Assembly: GCA_938040985.1 (NCBI GenBank)
Contig: CALHZD010000047.1
Span: 1-26,690 of the forward strand
Direction: 5' to 3'
Length of the DNA: 26,690 nucleotides
Origin: an uncultured Propionivibrio sp.
GTDB lineage: Bacteria > Pseudomonadota > Gammaproteobacteria > Burkholderiales > Rhodocyclaceae
The notes under the pieces: generated by a model
Seen by the model: the letters and a program-made list of their open reading frames with translations, nothing else
Databases searched by the model: none
Told to the model about the DNA's origin: nothing
Shown: piece after piece, positions 1 to 7,966 of the stretch
Layout: each line of letters begins with the position of its first letter
How positions within the stretch are numbered: the stretch's first letter is position 1
Made by a program: the position numbers and the translations under genes

Positions 1-271
1 CAAGCTGCCGAACACGGAAACCACACCGCTCTATGCCGCCTGTGATGCGCACCTACGCGAAGTCGTCACGGCACTGGCGCCGGCGTGGGTCATCGGCGTC
101 GGCAGCTTTGCTGAAGCCCGCGCCAGAACTGCGCTTCAGGGCATGCCGCTGCGCATCGGAAAAATCCTGCATCCCAGCCCGGCCAATCCGGCCGCCAACC
201 GCGGCTGGACGGAAGCCGCCAGCACGCAATTGGTCGCACAGGGTGTCTGGCCGCAACCTGGCATTGCATGA
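1..271 (+). CDS. Uracil-DNA glycosylase, SMUG1-like (C-terminal fragment)
   Basis: The reading frame beginning at base 2 is open from the window edge to a TGA at 269-271, giving the last 89 residues of a protein whose start lies upstream of the window. It contains HPSPANPAANRGW, which matches the second active-site motif (HPSP) of the uracil-DNA glycosylase superfamily. The following PAANRGW and the short tail ending in GVW resemble single-strand-selective SMUG1-type enzymes. Such proteins remove uracil and oxidised pyrimidines from DNA in base-excision repair. The preceding segment (TALAPAWVIGVGSFAEARA) fits the Rossmann-like strand and helix before that motif. The first catalytic motif is outside the window, so activity cannot be judged. 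The family call rests on one motif and its surroundings. Confidence 0.72.
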   Translation, partial: KLPNTETTPLYAACDAHLREVVTALAPAWVIGVGSFAEARARTALQGMPLRIGKILHPSPANPAANRGWTEAASTQLVAQGVWPQPGIA

Positions 272-403
272 ATCGATCACAAGACCACCCGTTCAGACGA
301 CACCATACCGTCAGGACAAACTCCGTCCATGCCGAATATATGCGCCTTAGATGCTGGGGTGCTGGAGGCACCTGGCATCCACGCACAATGAACGCCCACA
401 GCT

Positions 404-437
404 GATACTAGTAAATATCATTATCTAAGAGTATTAT
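404..437 (+). promoter_or_regulatory. Candidate Fur-regulated promoter of the iron locus
   Basis: Bases 407-425 (actagtaaatatcattatc) match the 19-bp Fur consensus GATAATGATAATCATTATC at 13 positions, including an unbroken nine-base right half. A TATTAT hexamer at 432-437 could be the -10 box; the -35 region is weak (tagtaa at 409-414). A Fur site overlapping the -35 to -10 interval, upstream of feo-linked genes, fits iron repression of the locus. The leader to the first start codon would be about 110 nt. Fur control is inferred from the match and context. Confidence 0.5.
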
Positions 438-552
438 TTTGCCGTCTGTTTCAGGCGCTCTGCGGCCTGTTCAGGGAATTATCAGATGTCACCGGCAGTA
501 CCGACGCCACAAAAATAATGCGCCGCCTGCCTTACTCAAAGGAGAAATCGTA

Positions 553-873
553 ATGAAGACATACAAATTGGGAACGTCTGCTTTACTGATTGCCGGATGC
601 TTGTGGGCAGGTACGGCACTGGCCCATACGCCATTGTGCAATTGCAGCGATAACGGCGACGGCACGGTGGAATGCGAAGGCGGCTTTTCGGACGGTTCCT
701 CCGCCGCGGGGGTCAAGATGAATGTCATGGACGCCAGCGGTAAGGTGGTGTTGCAGGGCAAAATGGATAAGAACAGCATCTTTACGTTCAAAAAGCCGGC
801 CGGCAAATATTCCGTACTGTTCGACGGCGGTGAAGGACATAAAATCACTATCCCCAGCGAAAAGATCAACTGA
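553..873 (+). CDS. Small exported Cys-containing protein of the feo locus
   Basis: This encodes 106 aa starting at the ATG at 553, chosen because GGAGAA lies at 541-546 and a clean signal peptide follows (hydrophobic residues about 8-20, AxA-type cleavage after ALA at residue 24). An upstream in-frame start at 439 would add a basic, non-signal extension and is less likely. The mature part opens with Cys29, Cys31 and Cys41 around an Asp/Gly-rich DNGDGT loop and a GGFSDGS segment. The rest (about residues 50-106) looks like a small beta-sandwich of the transthyretin or carboxypeptidase-regulatory-like type, with GKVVLQGKMD and PAGKYSVLFDGG. It lies 33 bases before a DUF4198 gene, behind the Fur-like box. 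A periplasmic metal-related role is inferred from context; no function is assigned. Confidence 0.75.
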   Translation: MKTYKLGTSALLIAGCLWAGTALAHTPLCNCSDNGDGTVECEGGFSDGSSAAGVKMNVMDASGKVVLQGKMDKNSIFTFKKPAGKYSVLFDGGEGHKITIPSEKIN

Positions 874-906
874 TCGATAGCGTTAATGATCCTTCAGGAG
901 CGAGTC

Positions 907-1704
907 ATGAGCCAAAAATTTCTGGCTTCCCTTTCTTCCGCCTTGCTGCTGGCCTTGTCCGCAAGTGCGGCGCACGCCCATTTTCAGCTGGTATATACGC
1001 CGGAAGTCAACCTCGACAAGCCGAAAAACATTCCCGTCAAGCTGATATTCTGGCATCCGATGGAAAACGGCCATGCCATGGATATGGAACAGCCCGAACA
1101 GTTTTTCTACGTTTTTAAAGGCGAAAAGGTCGATCTGTCCAAGGCATTGAAGCCGATTTCCTTTTCAGGAAAAGACAACCAGGCTAAAGCCTTTGAAGCG
1201 GAGGTTAACATTCGCCGCAACGGGGACTACCTCTTCGTCTTGCAACCGGCGCCTTACTATGAAAAAAGTGAGGACGCCTACATCCAGCAAATCACCAAGT
1301 CTTATGTGAATAAGGGCGGTATCCCCTCTGGTTGGGAAAAACCCGTTGGCTTGCCCGCTGAGATTGTGCCGCTCAATAAACCGACCAATGTACTGGTCGG
1401 CTCCACATTTTCAGGACAGGTGCTGACGGGCGGCAAACCGGCTGCCGGCGTGGAAATCGAGATCGAATACCTCGCGGCGCCGCCTGACGTGAAGACCAAC
1501 CGTCCGTCTTCCAAGAAGTCAGCTTCGGCCAAGGGAGGCGCGCTGGTCGCCGTAACCGACGCCAACGGCGTGTTTACCTTCGGCATTCCCAGGGAAGGCT
1601 TTTGGGGCTTTGCCGCGCTGGGCGCCGGACCGCAAAAGGAATACAAAGGCAAGGCGCTTAGCCAGGATGCCGTCATCTGGATCCGTGCCGATAAAATGGA
1701 ATAA
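907..1704 (+). CDS. DUF4198-type exported protein of the feo locus
   Basis: This encodes 265 aa. The ATG at 907 is preferred over the one at 886 because AGGAG sits at 896-900, and the protein then starts directly with a signal peptide (cleavage expected after SAAHA near residue 20). The mature N-terminus begins HFQLVYTPE, the usual His-first start of DUF4198 periplasmic proteins. Further family-like features are an N-terminal beta domain with FWHPMENGHAMDM, a NGDYLFVLQPAPYYEKSED segment, and a C-terminal domain of transthyretin or CarboxypepD_reg type (GKPAAGVEIEIEY, then TDANGVFTFGIPREGFWGFAAL). DUF4198 proteins are commonly linked to Ni/Co or Fe uptake genes. Its place between a Fur-like box and feoAB suggests periplasmic Fe(II) handling, which is inference. 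Confidence 0.8.
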   Translation: MSQKFLASLSSALLLALSASAAHAHFQLVYTPEVNLDKPKNIPVKLIFWHPMENGHAMDMEQPEQFFYVFKGEKVDLSKALKPISFSGKDNQAKAFEAEVNIRRNGDYLFVLQPAPYYEKSEDAYIQQITKSYVNKGGIPSGWEKPVGLPAEIVPLNKPTNVLVGSTFSGQVLTGGKPAAGVEIEIEYLAAPPDVKTNRPSSKKSASAKGGALVAVTDANGVFTFGIPREGFWGFAALGAGPQKEYKGKALSQDAVIWIRADKME

Positions 1705-1717
1705 AGAAGGCGGCATC

Positions 1718-1746
1718 GTCCCGGTCAATCGTCTTCCGGCCGGGAC
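1718..1746 (+). other. Hairpin between DUF4198 gene and feoA
   Basis: A perfect 7-bp inverted repeat, GTCCCGG (1718-1724) and CCGGGAC (1740-1746), starts 13 bases after the DUF4198 stop codon. No T-run follows, so it is not a terminator by itself. With the next hairpin it may stabilise the 3' end of the upstream message. That role is inferred. Confidence 0.45.
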
Positions 1747-1770
1747 AGGCAGTGCGATTCCCGCTGCGAA

Positions 1771-1808
1771 CCTCCGCATTGCCAGCAATGCGGAGGTTTT
1801 TGGTTTTT
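1771..1808 (+). terminator. Rho-independent terminator upstream of feoA
   Basis: CCTCCGCATTG (1771-1781) and CAATGCGGAGG (1786-1796) form a perfect 11-bp stem with a 4-base CCAG loop, followed by TTTTTGGTTTTT. This is a textbook intrinsic terminator. It lies only 13 bases before the feoA start, so feoAB must be reached by partial readthrough or by a promoter not obvious here. Confidence 0.85.
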
Positions 1809-1820
1809 AATGAGGCTTAC

Positions 1821-2138
1821 ATGACGGAACGATCCGACAAAACGTCCGCCGGTTTTACAGACGACCGCTCCACGACCCAATCCGGCGGTGAAGGTACGGC
1901 GCATACTTCGTGGCAGACCTTAGCCCATTTGCCCACAGGGCAGCGTTGTCGTATCCATGCGGTGGGCGGCAGCGGCATCATGCGTCGCCGGCTCATGGAT
2001 CTGGGCATTTTTCCCGATGCCGAAATTACGCTCCTGCGCGTCGCTCCGCTGAACGATCCCATTGAAATCCGCGTGGGGAATTCCTTCGTCTCTCTGCGCC
2101 GATCGGAAGCGGATTTGATTGAAGTCGTAGCTTTATAA
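1821..2138 (+). CDS. feoA: Ferrous iron transport protein A
   Basis: This encodes 105 aa from the ATG at 1821; TGAGG at 1811-1815 gives a plausible ribosome site. Earlier in-frame starts fall inside the terminator hairpin and are rejected. The first 30 or so residues are a polar extension rich in Ser, Thr, Gly and Asp. The FeoA SH3-like domain follows (about residues 36-105): LPTGQRCRIHAVGGSG, then MRRRLMDLGIFPDAEI, then IEIRVGNSFVSLRRSEADLIEV. All are the conserved elements of cytosolic FeoA, which binds or modulates FeoB during Fe(II) uptake. The stop codon is one base from the feoB start, indicating translational coupling. The N-terminal extension is longer than in typical FeoA of about 75-80 aa. 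Confidence 0.93.
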   Translation: MTERSDKTSAGFTDDRSTTQSGGEGTAHTSWQTLAHLPTGQRCRIHAVGGSGIMRRRLMDLGIFPDAEITLLRVAPLNDPIEIRVGNSFVSLRRSEADLIEVVAL

Positions 2139-2139
2139 A

Positions 2140-4647
2140 ATGATGGAAAAAAAAGACAGGCTGCTCGTCGCTCTGGCCGGCCAGCAAAACTCAGGAAAAT
2201 CCACGCTGTTCAATGCCTTGACCGGCTTGCAGCAACATATCGCTAATTATCCCGGCGTAACCGTCGACAAAAAAAGCGGCTTCTACCACCATGACGGACA
2301 GCGCGTAGAAGTCGTGGATTTGCCAGGCGCTTATGCGCTGACCTCATTTTCCCCGGAAGAACGGGTCGCCCGGGACTTCCTGCTTGGCGAAGCGCCGGAT
2401 GTCATCATCAATGTCGTTGATGCGGCCAATCTGGAACGCAGCCTGCATCTGACCTTCCAGCTCATGGAACTCAACCGTCCGATTGTGCTGGCGCTGAACA
2501 TGGTCGATGTGGCGCAGCAGCTGGGGCTGGCCGTCCATGCGGACAAGCTGCAAACACACCTGGGCATTCCTGTAATTGCAACCATCGGCAGCAAGGGCCA
2601 AGGCATCGAGGCATTGCGCGACAAGATCGCTGAAATTTCCGCCGGCAATCAAATTGCACCGTCTTTTTTCTATGGCGAATGGGAAGGCGCTGTCCGCGCG
2701 CAAACGGAGGCCTGGGCGCAGCACCCTGAATTGTTGCCCGGCTATCCGCGCCGATGGGCGGCGGTATTAACGCTAGAAAACGATGAAAGCCTGGCTAGCG
2801 CCGCACAGCGGGCTTTGCCGGAAGTATGGCAAAACCTGAAAAAAGGCGCGGATGCCTTATCGACAGAATACGCGCAAAGCACCGGGCAATCGTTTGCCGA
2901 CGCCGCACTTCGCCGCCGTCATGAAGCGGCCGCAGCCGCTTGCGCAGCGGCGGTTGAGCAGCGCGCGCCCAACAAGATCGGTTTCACCGAACGGCTGGAC
3001 AGGGTTTTGCTGAACCGCGGATTTGCCCCCGTGTTTCTAGTATTTACGATCTGGCTGATCTACCAGCTTTCTATCGTGCAGGGGTACGAGCTGACCAAAG
3101 TCACCTGGCCGCTTCTCGCCGGTTTGCGCAATCTGGCGGCGTCGATCCTGCCTGACGCCGGCTTTCTGGTCGATCCGCAATTACGTTCGATGGGGCTATG
3201 GATGGTCGATTCCGCCAATACGCTGCTCAATTACGTGCCCATCTTCCTGATTCTGTTTTCACTTATCGCTATTTTGGAAGACAGCGGCTACATGGCGCGC
3301 ATCGCCTTCATCCTGGATCGCATCCTGCACCGCTTTGGGATGCACGGCCAGTCGACGTTACCGCTGATACTGGCGGGCGTGTTCGCCGGCGGCTGCGCCG
3401 TGCCCGGCGTCATGGCGACCAAAGGCATTCCCGATACGCGCGCGCGCATGGCCACCATCCTCACCGTGCCTTTTATGAACTGTCTGGCCAAAGTGCCGCT
3501 GTATGTCTTACTCGTCAATATTTATTTTTCGGAAGACAAGGGACTGGTCCTGTTCTACATTTCCACCATCACCATTATCATTGCGTTGCTCGTTTCCAAA
3601 TTGCTTACGGTCTCGGTGCTGCGTAACATGGAGACGGCGCCTTTCGTCATGGAGCTGCCCCATTACCATCTACCGGGCATCAAGAGCGTGTTGCGCCGTG
3701 CATTTGACCGGACCTGGCTGTATATCAAGAAAGTGGGCACGATCGTCGTTGCCGTCGCCACGGTGGTGTACATTCTGCTGCAATTCCCCGGCCTCACTCC
3801 GCAGCAGGATGCGGAGTATCGCGGCAAGGCCGAAGCGGCCATTGCCGCGTTTTACAAAGGCATGCAGGGCAATCCGCACCTGGCCGCCGTCGATGATCAG
3901 AAAAAACTAATCGATCTGGTCAATGTCTATAACAGCTACCGCGCGCAGAGACTCAATGTTTCCGGCCCGGAAGCGGCCAAACAGCTTGACCAAGATTACG
4001 CGGCCAAATATCCCGGTTTCTATCCTTTCCTACAACGCGGCGGGGATGCAATGGCTAAAAAGGCCGCGCGCAACCTGAAAAAGCTGGACGATGCCCGCAA
4101 AGACATGCGCCGCGAAATGAAGGAAATCCGCATCCAGAACAGTATCCTGGGGCGCGTTGGGCGCAGTCTGGAAGGCGTCACGCGGTTTGCCAATTTTGAC
4201 TGGAAGGTCAATGTTGCCCTCCTCAGCTCTTTTTCGGCGCGTGAGAGTAGCGTGGCTACACTGGGCGTGTTGTTTGGTCAAAATGACGAAGAAAATCGTA
4301 CGCTGGAAGAGCGCATGGGCGAAGAACAGAAATCTCATGGCTACGATGCGCTCACCGCCGTTGCGCTGATTCTGTTTTTTGTCCTTTACCCGCCCTGTCT
4401 GGCAACGACCATCATGATTCGCGTGCAGACGGGTTCCTACAAATGGATGCTGTTTTCCATGATTTTCCCCACCACGCTGGGGCTGCTCGTTGCCAGCTGC
4501 GTCTATACTTTAGGCAGTGCGCTGGGCTTGAGCGGCATCCAGGCATTTTCGGCGGTGTATTTCACGGGTCTGGCGCTGCTGCTGATCGTCGGGCTATACC
4601 GCCGGCCTTTTGGCGTTCACCTAGGACAACCGGAATATTCTTCATGA
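2140..4647 (+). CDS. feoB: Ferrous iron transporter B (GTPase-permease)
   Basis: This encodes 835 aa, with tandem ATGs at 2140 and 2143, one base after feoA. The N-terminal G domain shows G1 GQQNSGKST (14-22), G2 near YPGVTVD (37-43), G3 DLPG (60-63) and G4 NMVD (120-123). The membrane part starts near residue 297. It contains the Gate-type motifs GCAVPGVMATKGI and PFMNCLAKVPLY, including the conserved Cys of the permease core. FeoB moves Fe(II) across the inner membrane. Two things differ from the E. coli pattern: G1 reads GQQNSGKS rather than GNPNSGKT, and a hydrophilic insertion of roughly 120 residues (about 555-675) rich in Lys, Arg, Ala and Gln separates two membrane segments. The family assignment is certain; the role of the insertion is unknown. 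Confidence 0.97.
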   Translation: MMEKKDRLLVALAGQQNSGKSTLFNALTGLQQHIANYPGVTVDKKSGFYHHDGQRVEVVDLPGAYALTSFSPEERVARDFLLGEAPDVIINVVDAANLERSLHLTFQLMELNRPIVLALNMVDVAQQLGLAVHADKLQTHLGIPVIATIGSKGQGIEALRDKIAEISAGNQIAPSFFYGEWEGAVRAQTEAWAQHPELLPGYPRRWAAVLTLENDESLASAAQRALPEVWQNLKKGADALSTEYAQSTGQSFADAALRRRHEAAAAACAAAVEQRAPNKIGFTERLDRVLLNRGFAPVFLVFTIWLIYQLSIVQGYELTKVTWPLLAGLRNLAASILPDAGFLVDPQLRSMGLWMVDSANTLLNYVPIFLILFSLIAILEDSGYMARIAFILDRILHRFGMHGQSTLPLILAGVFAGGCAVPGVMATKGIPDTRARMATILTVPFMNCLAKVPLYVLLVNIYFSEDKGLVLFYISTITIIIALLVSKLLTVSVLRNMETAPFVMELPHYHLPGIKSVLRRAFDRTWLYIKKVGTIVVAVATVVYILLQFPGLTPQQDAEYRGKAEAAIAAFYKGMQGNPHLAAVDDQKKLIDLVNVYNSYRAQRLNVSGPEAAKQLDQDYAAKYPGFYPFLQRGGDAMAKKAARNLKKLDDARKDMRREMKEIRIQNSILGRVGRSLEGVTRFANFDWKVNVALLSSFSARESSVATLGVLFGQNDEENRTLEERMGEEQKSHGYDALTAVALILFFVLYPPCLATTIMIRVQTGSYKWMLFSMIFPTTLGLLVASCVYTLGSALGLSGIQAFSAVYFTGLALLLIVGLYRRPFGVHLGQPEYSS

Positions 4648-4673
4648 AACGGCATGGATGAACACTAATGCCC

Positions 4674-4724
4674 CCTGCCCGCCAGCCCATGATTTACGGG
4701 CGTTTGCGGGCAGGCCGATTTTTT
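4674..4724 (+). terminator. Hairpin with T-run after feoB
   Basis: CCTGCCCGC (4674-4682) pairs perfectly with GCGGGCAGG (4706-4714). GCCC/GGGC nested inside can extend the structure, and TTTTTT follows at 4719-4724. It lies between feoB and the small Cys-rich gene, so it may act as an attenuator. Its sequence also resembles the 39-bp repeats at 18531-18686. Confidence 0.6.
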
Positions 4725-4753
4725 GACATTTGACAGCCGAGAGAAAAACCACC

Positions 4754-4969
4754 ATGACACCCTCGATTGACCTAAGCGCAGAAACTACATTGGGCTGGAC
4801 GGAGTGGGGAATGCTGATCGCCATCGCCGCCATCGCCTGCATCTATTTGTGGCGTAAATTCTTTGTCAAGAAGGGCTGCGCCTGCTCCAGTTGCGGCAAG
4901 GCAAAATGCTGTAGCGGAAAACCGCAGCATGAAAACGAACTGCGGCGTTCCGTCACGTTTGAGAAATGA
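4754..4969 (+). CDS. FeoB-associated Cys-rich membrane protein
   Basis: This encodes 71 aa from the ATG at 4754, with GAGAGAA at 4739-4745 as the ribosome site; an in-frame TTG at 4730 is less likely. One transmembrane helix (about residues 18-33, GMLIAIAAIACIYLW) is followed by basic residues and a Cys cluster GCACSSCGKAKCC (Cys42, 44, 47, 52, 53). A charged tail ends the protein. This layout is that of the small FeoB-associated Cys-rich proteins found next to feoB in many bacteria, thought to help Fe(II) passage or FeoB assembly. The tail would be cytoplasmic by the positive-inside rule. It is separated from feoB by about 100 bases holding a terminator-like hairpin. Confidence 0.85.
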   Translation: MTPSIDLSAETTLGWTEWGMLIAIAAIACIYLWRKFFVKKGCACSSCGKAKCCSGKPQHENELRRSVTFEK

Positions 4970-5006
4970 TGGACGGTACAGAGTACGGGAGATTAAATTA
5001 AAAACG

Positions 5007-5037
5007 AAAGCCCCTTGCGCAATCAGCAAGGGGCTTT
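5007..5037. terminator. Bidirectional terminator between converging feo and atp operons
   Basis: AAAGCCCCTTGC (5007-5018) and GCAAGGGGCTTT (5026-5037) form a perfect 12-bp stem with a 7-base loop. On the minus strand the stem is followed by a CGTTTTTAATTT tract, making a good terminator for the ATP synthase operon 127 bases beyond atpC. On the plus strand it lies 38 bases after the Cys-rich gene but has a poorer T-run. Confidence 0.8.
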
Positions 5038-5163
5038 ACGTTCTCAGAATATTAAACGGGTAGATATCTGCTGTTTATCTGCTCTGCGATATCGGGGCTG
5101 GATCAGGCTGCTTAGTTTCTTATGTATTACGAGCAGAAGGCGGCTCCTATATATACGACGCGG

Positions 5164-5601
5164 CTAGTACCCGCTGCGGCGCTTGCCGGTAAGCTTTGAA
5201 ATATCTTTCAGGCGGGCGACCGATTGCATCAGCTCAGCTTCCGCCGCTGCGTAATTAACGTTGGTCTGCCGTGTTTCAGCCGACGCCTCGGCGTTCTGGC
5301 GAGCCGCAATGGCCTTGGCCTCATCCAGATCGTGCGCGCGAACGGCTGTATCCGCCAGCACCGTCACCAGCTCCGGCTGGATCTCGAGAATGCCGCCGGA
5401 AACATAGACTAGTTCAGGCGTTTTCTGGTCCGGAAGTTTGAGGCGGATAGTCCCCGACTTCAGGTGCGTCAACAGCGGCGTATGCCGCGGATAAACGCCG
5501 ATCTCACCCTGCACGCCGGGGAAAACGGCAAACTCGGCCTCACCCGAAAAAATCTGCTCTTCGGCGCTGACGACATCGACATGAAGCCTCTGTGATGACA
5601 T
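5164..5601 (-). CDS. atpC: ATP synthase F1 epsilon subunit
   Basis: This encodes 145 aa, slightly longer than the usual 138-141. The N-terminal beta-sandwich carries the family patterns LHVDVVSAEEQIFSGEAEF and GEIGVYPRHTPLLTHLKSG, followed by YVSGGILEIQPELVTVLADTA. The C-terminal helical hairpin begins near residue 90. Epsilon links the central stalk to the c-ring and can inhibit ATP hydrolysis. AAGGAG lies just upstream of the ATG at 5601. It is the last gene of the operon, 33 bases after atpD. Confidence 0.96.
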   Translation of the reverse strand: MSSQRLHVDVVSAEEQIFSGEAEFAVFPGVQGEIGVYPRHTPLLTHLKSGTIRLKLPDQKTPELVYVSGGILEIQPELVTVLADTAVRAHDLDEAKAIAARQNAEASAETRQTNVNYAAAEAELMQSVARLKDISKLTGKRRSGY

Positions 5602-5634
5602 AAGTGATCGCTCCTTGAATGGTCGCTTTTTGTC

Positions 5635-7035
5635 TTACAGCGTCTTGGCCTTTTCAAGCGCCTCTTCGATGCTGCCCACCATATAGAAGGCCTGTTCGGG
5701 AATGTTGTCGCATTCCCCCTCGACAATCATCTTAAAGCCGCGGATGGTGTCTTTGAGCGGCACGTATTTGCCTGGCGCGTTGGTGAAGACTTCGGCCACG
5801 TGGAACGGCTGCGAGAGAAAGCGCTGGATTTTGCGCGCGCGGTAGACGATCTGCTTGTCATCGGGCGACAGTTCGTCCATCCCGAGGATGGCAATGATGT
5901 CGCGCAGTTCCTTATAACGCTGCAAGGTCATTTGTACGGCACGCGCAACCTTATAATGCTCTTCGCCGACAACCTGCGGATCGAGCTGGCGCGAGGTGGA
6001 GTCGAGCGGATCGACAGCGGGATAGATGCCGAGTGCGGCGATATCGCGCGAAAGCACGACCGTCGAATCAAGGTGCAAGAAAGTCGTCGCCGGCGACGGG
6101 TCGGTCAGGTCATCAGCCGGCACATACACCGCCTGAATCGAGGTGATCGAACCGACTTTGGTCGAGGTGATGCGCTCTTGCAGGCGCCCCATTTCTTCCG
6201 CCAGCGTCGGCTGGTAGCCGACGGCTGAGGGCATCCGCCCAAGCAGCGCGGAGACTTCAACGCCGGCCAGCGTGTAGCGGTAAATGTTATCGACGAAGAA
6301 GAGGATGTCGCGGCCGTCGTCGCGGAAGCGCTCGGCCATGGTCAGGCCGGTGAGCGCGACGCGCAGGCGGTTTCCGGGCGGTTCGTTCATCTGGCCGAAA
6401 ACCATCGCCACTTTGTCGAGCACGTTTGAATCCTTCATTTCATGATAGAAGTCGTTGCCCTCGCGGGTGCGCTCGCCAACGCCGGCAAATACCGATAGGC
6501 CAGAGTGCTGTTTGGCGATATTGTTGATCAACTCCATCATGTTGACCGTCTTGCCAACGCCCGCGCCGCCGAACAGGCCGACTTTGCCGCCTTTGGCAAA
6601 CGGGCAAACGAGGTCGATGACCTTGATGCCGGTTTCGAGCAACTCGACCGACGGCGACAACTCGTCGAATTTCGGTGCGGGCTGGTGAATGGAACGCCGC
6701 TCTTGCGTCTCAATTGGACCCGCTTCGTCGATCGGGCGGCCTAGCACGTTGACAATACGTCCGATCGTCGCTTCGCCCACCGGCACCGAGATAGGCGCGC
6801 CCGTTGCGTTGACCTTCATGCCGCGGCGCAGGCCGTCAGACGAACCCAGCGCAATTGTGCGCACCACGTCATCGCCAAGCTGTTGTTGCACCTCGAAGAC
6901 CAAGTCGGCCTCACAGCCTGCGTGTTCCTCGGATTTGTCGAGTTCGAGCGCATCGTAAACTTTGGGAATGGCATTGCGCGGAAACTGGATGTCGACCACG
7001 GCGCCGATGCACTGAACAATCTTTCCTTGACTCAT
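5635..7035 (-). CDS. atpD: ATP synthase F1 beta subunit
   Basis: This encodes 466 aa from the ATG at 7035 (MSQGKIVQCIGAVVDIQFP), which matches the usual beta N-terminus; an in-frame TTG at 7053 is rejected. The Walker A motif GGAGVGKT is at residues 156-163. GERTREGND, the Walker B strand ILFFVDN and IYRYTLAGVEVSALLGRMPSAVGYQPTL are intact. Downstream are PAVDPLDSTSRQLDP and EQAFYMVGSIEEALEKAK. This is the catalytic nucleotide-binding subunit of F1. The length is standard and no key residue is missing. A TGAGGA ribosome site precedes the start by about 8 bases. Confidence 0.98.
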   Translation of the reverse strand: MSQGKIVQCIGAVVDIQFPRNAIPKVYDALELDKSEEHAGCEADLVFEVQQQLGDDVVRTIALGSSDGLRRGMKVNATGAPISVPVGEATIGRIVNVLGRPIDEAGPIETQERRSIHQPAPKFDELSPSVELLETGIKVIDLVCPFAKGGKVGLFGGAGVGKTVNMMELINNIAKQHSGLSVFAGVGERTREGNDFYHEMKDSNVLDKVAMVFGQMNEPPGNRLRVALTGLTMAERFRDDGRDILFFVDNIYRYTLAGVEVSALLGRMPSAVGYQPTLAEEMGRLQERITSTKVGSITSIQAVYVPADDLTDPSPATTFLHLDSTVVLSRDIAALGIYPAVDPLDSTSRQLDPQVVGEEHYKVARAVQMTLQRYKELRDIIAILGMDELSPDDKQIVYRARKIQRFLSQPFHVAEVFTNAPGKYVPLKDTIRGFKMIVEGECDNIPEQAFYMVGSIEEALEKAKTL

Positions 7036-7083
7036 CGTCTTGTCCTCAATCAATAAACCGGTTTGTGTACGATCGGCCTGCGA

Positions 7084-7953
7084 TCAGACGGCCGCAGCGC
7101 CGCCGACGATCTCCGAAAGCTCCTTGGTAATTGCCGCCTGACGCGCCTTGTTATACATCAGCCGGAGTTCGCCTATCACGCTTTTGGCATTGTCGGACGC
7201 CGATTTCATCGCCACCATGCGCGCACTCTGTTCGGAAGCCATGTTTTCGGCAACCGACTGATACAGCAGCGCTTCGACATAGCGCAACAGCAGGGTATCG
7301 ACAACCTCTTCCGGATTCGGCTCATAAAGATAATCCCACAAGGCCCCGCTTCCGCTTCCTCCTGTCAGATCGCCCGACAACGGAAGCAACTGCTCGACGA
7401 CCGGCTCCTGTTTCATCGTATTAATGAAGCGCGTGTAGGCGATATAAACGACATCGACCTCACCGTTCAGATAGGCGTCGATCATCACCTTGGCTGGACC
7501 GATCAAGGCTTCCAGGCGCGGCGTATCGCCCAGTCCGACCAGGTGTGAAACAATATTGGCGCCGGCACGCATCATAAAATTGAAGCCTTTGTTACCGATC
7601 GCCGAAACCTGCAGGTGTTTGCCCTCGGCATCCCAAGCTTTCATCCGGCTCAGCGCCAAGCGCAGAACGTTGGTGTTTAGGCCGCCACACAGTCCCTTGT
7701 CGGAAGTCACCACAATCAGGCCGACGTTGTTGACCGTCTCCCTCGGTTCAAGAAAAGGATGGCTGTACTCGGTCAATGCATTGGAAAGATTACCGGCTAC
7801 GCGCCGAATCTTTTCTCCGTAAGGACGCGCCGCGCGCATGCGATCCTGCGCCTTGCGCATTTTCGAAGCGGCGACCATCTCCATCGCCTTGGTGATCTTG
7901 CGTGTACTTTCGACGCTTTTGATCTTGCTGCGGATTTCCTTGCCGCTCGCCAT
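7084..7953 (-). CDS. atpG: ATP synthase F1 gamma subunit
   Basis: This encodes 289 aa, the usual length. The N-terminal helix has the family signature EIRSKIKSVESTRKITKAMEMVAASKMRKAQ. The central region has VVTSDKGLCGGLN, and the C-terminal helix has ARMVAMKSASDNAKSVIGELRLMYNKARQAAITKELSEIVGGAAAV. Gamma is the rotating central shaft of F1. The start ATG lies 13 bases after the atpA stop codon. The upstream ribosome site is weak, so coupling to atpA translation is likely. Confidence 0.98.
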   Translation of the reverse strand: MASGKEIRSKIKSVESTRKITKAMEMVAASKMRKAQDRMRAARPYGEKIRRVAGNLSNALTEYSHPFLEPRETVNNVGLIVVTSDKGLCGGLNTNVLRLALSRMKAWDAEGKHLQVSAIGNKGFNFMMRAGANIVSHLVGLGDTPRLEALIGPAKVMIDAYLNGEVDVVYIAYTRFINTMKQEPVVEQLLPLSGDLTGGSGSGALWDYLYEPNPEEVVDTLLLRYVEALLYQSVAENMASEQSARMVAMKSASDNAKSVIGELRLMYNKARQAAITKELSEIVGGAAAV

Positions 7954-7966
7954 ATCGATTCCCCGT

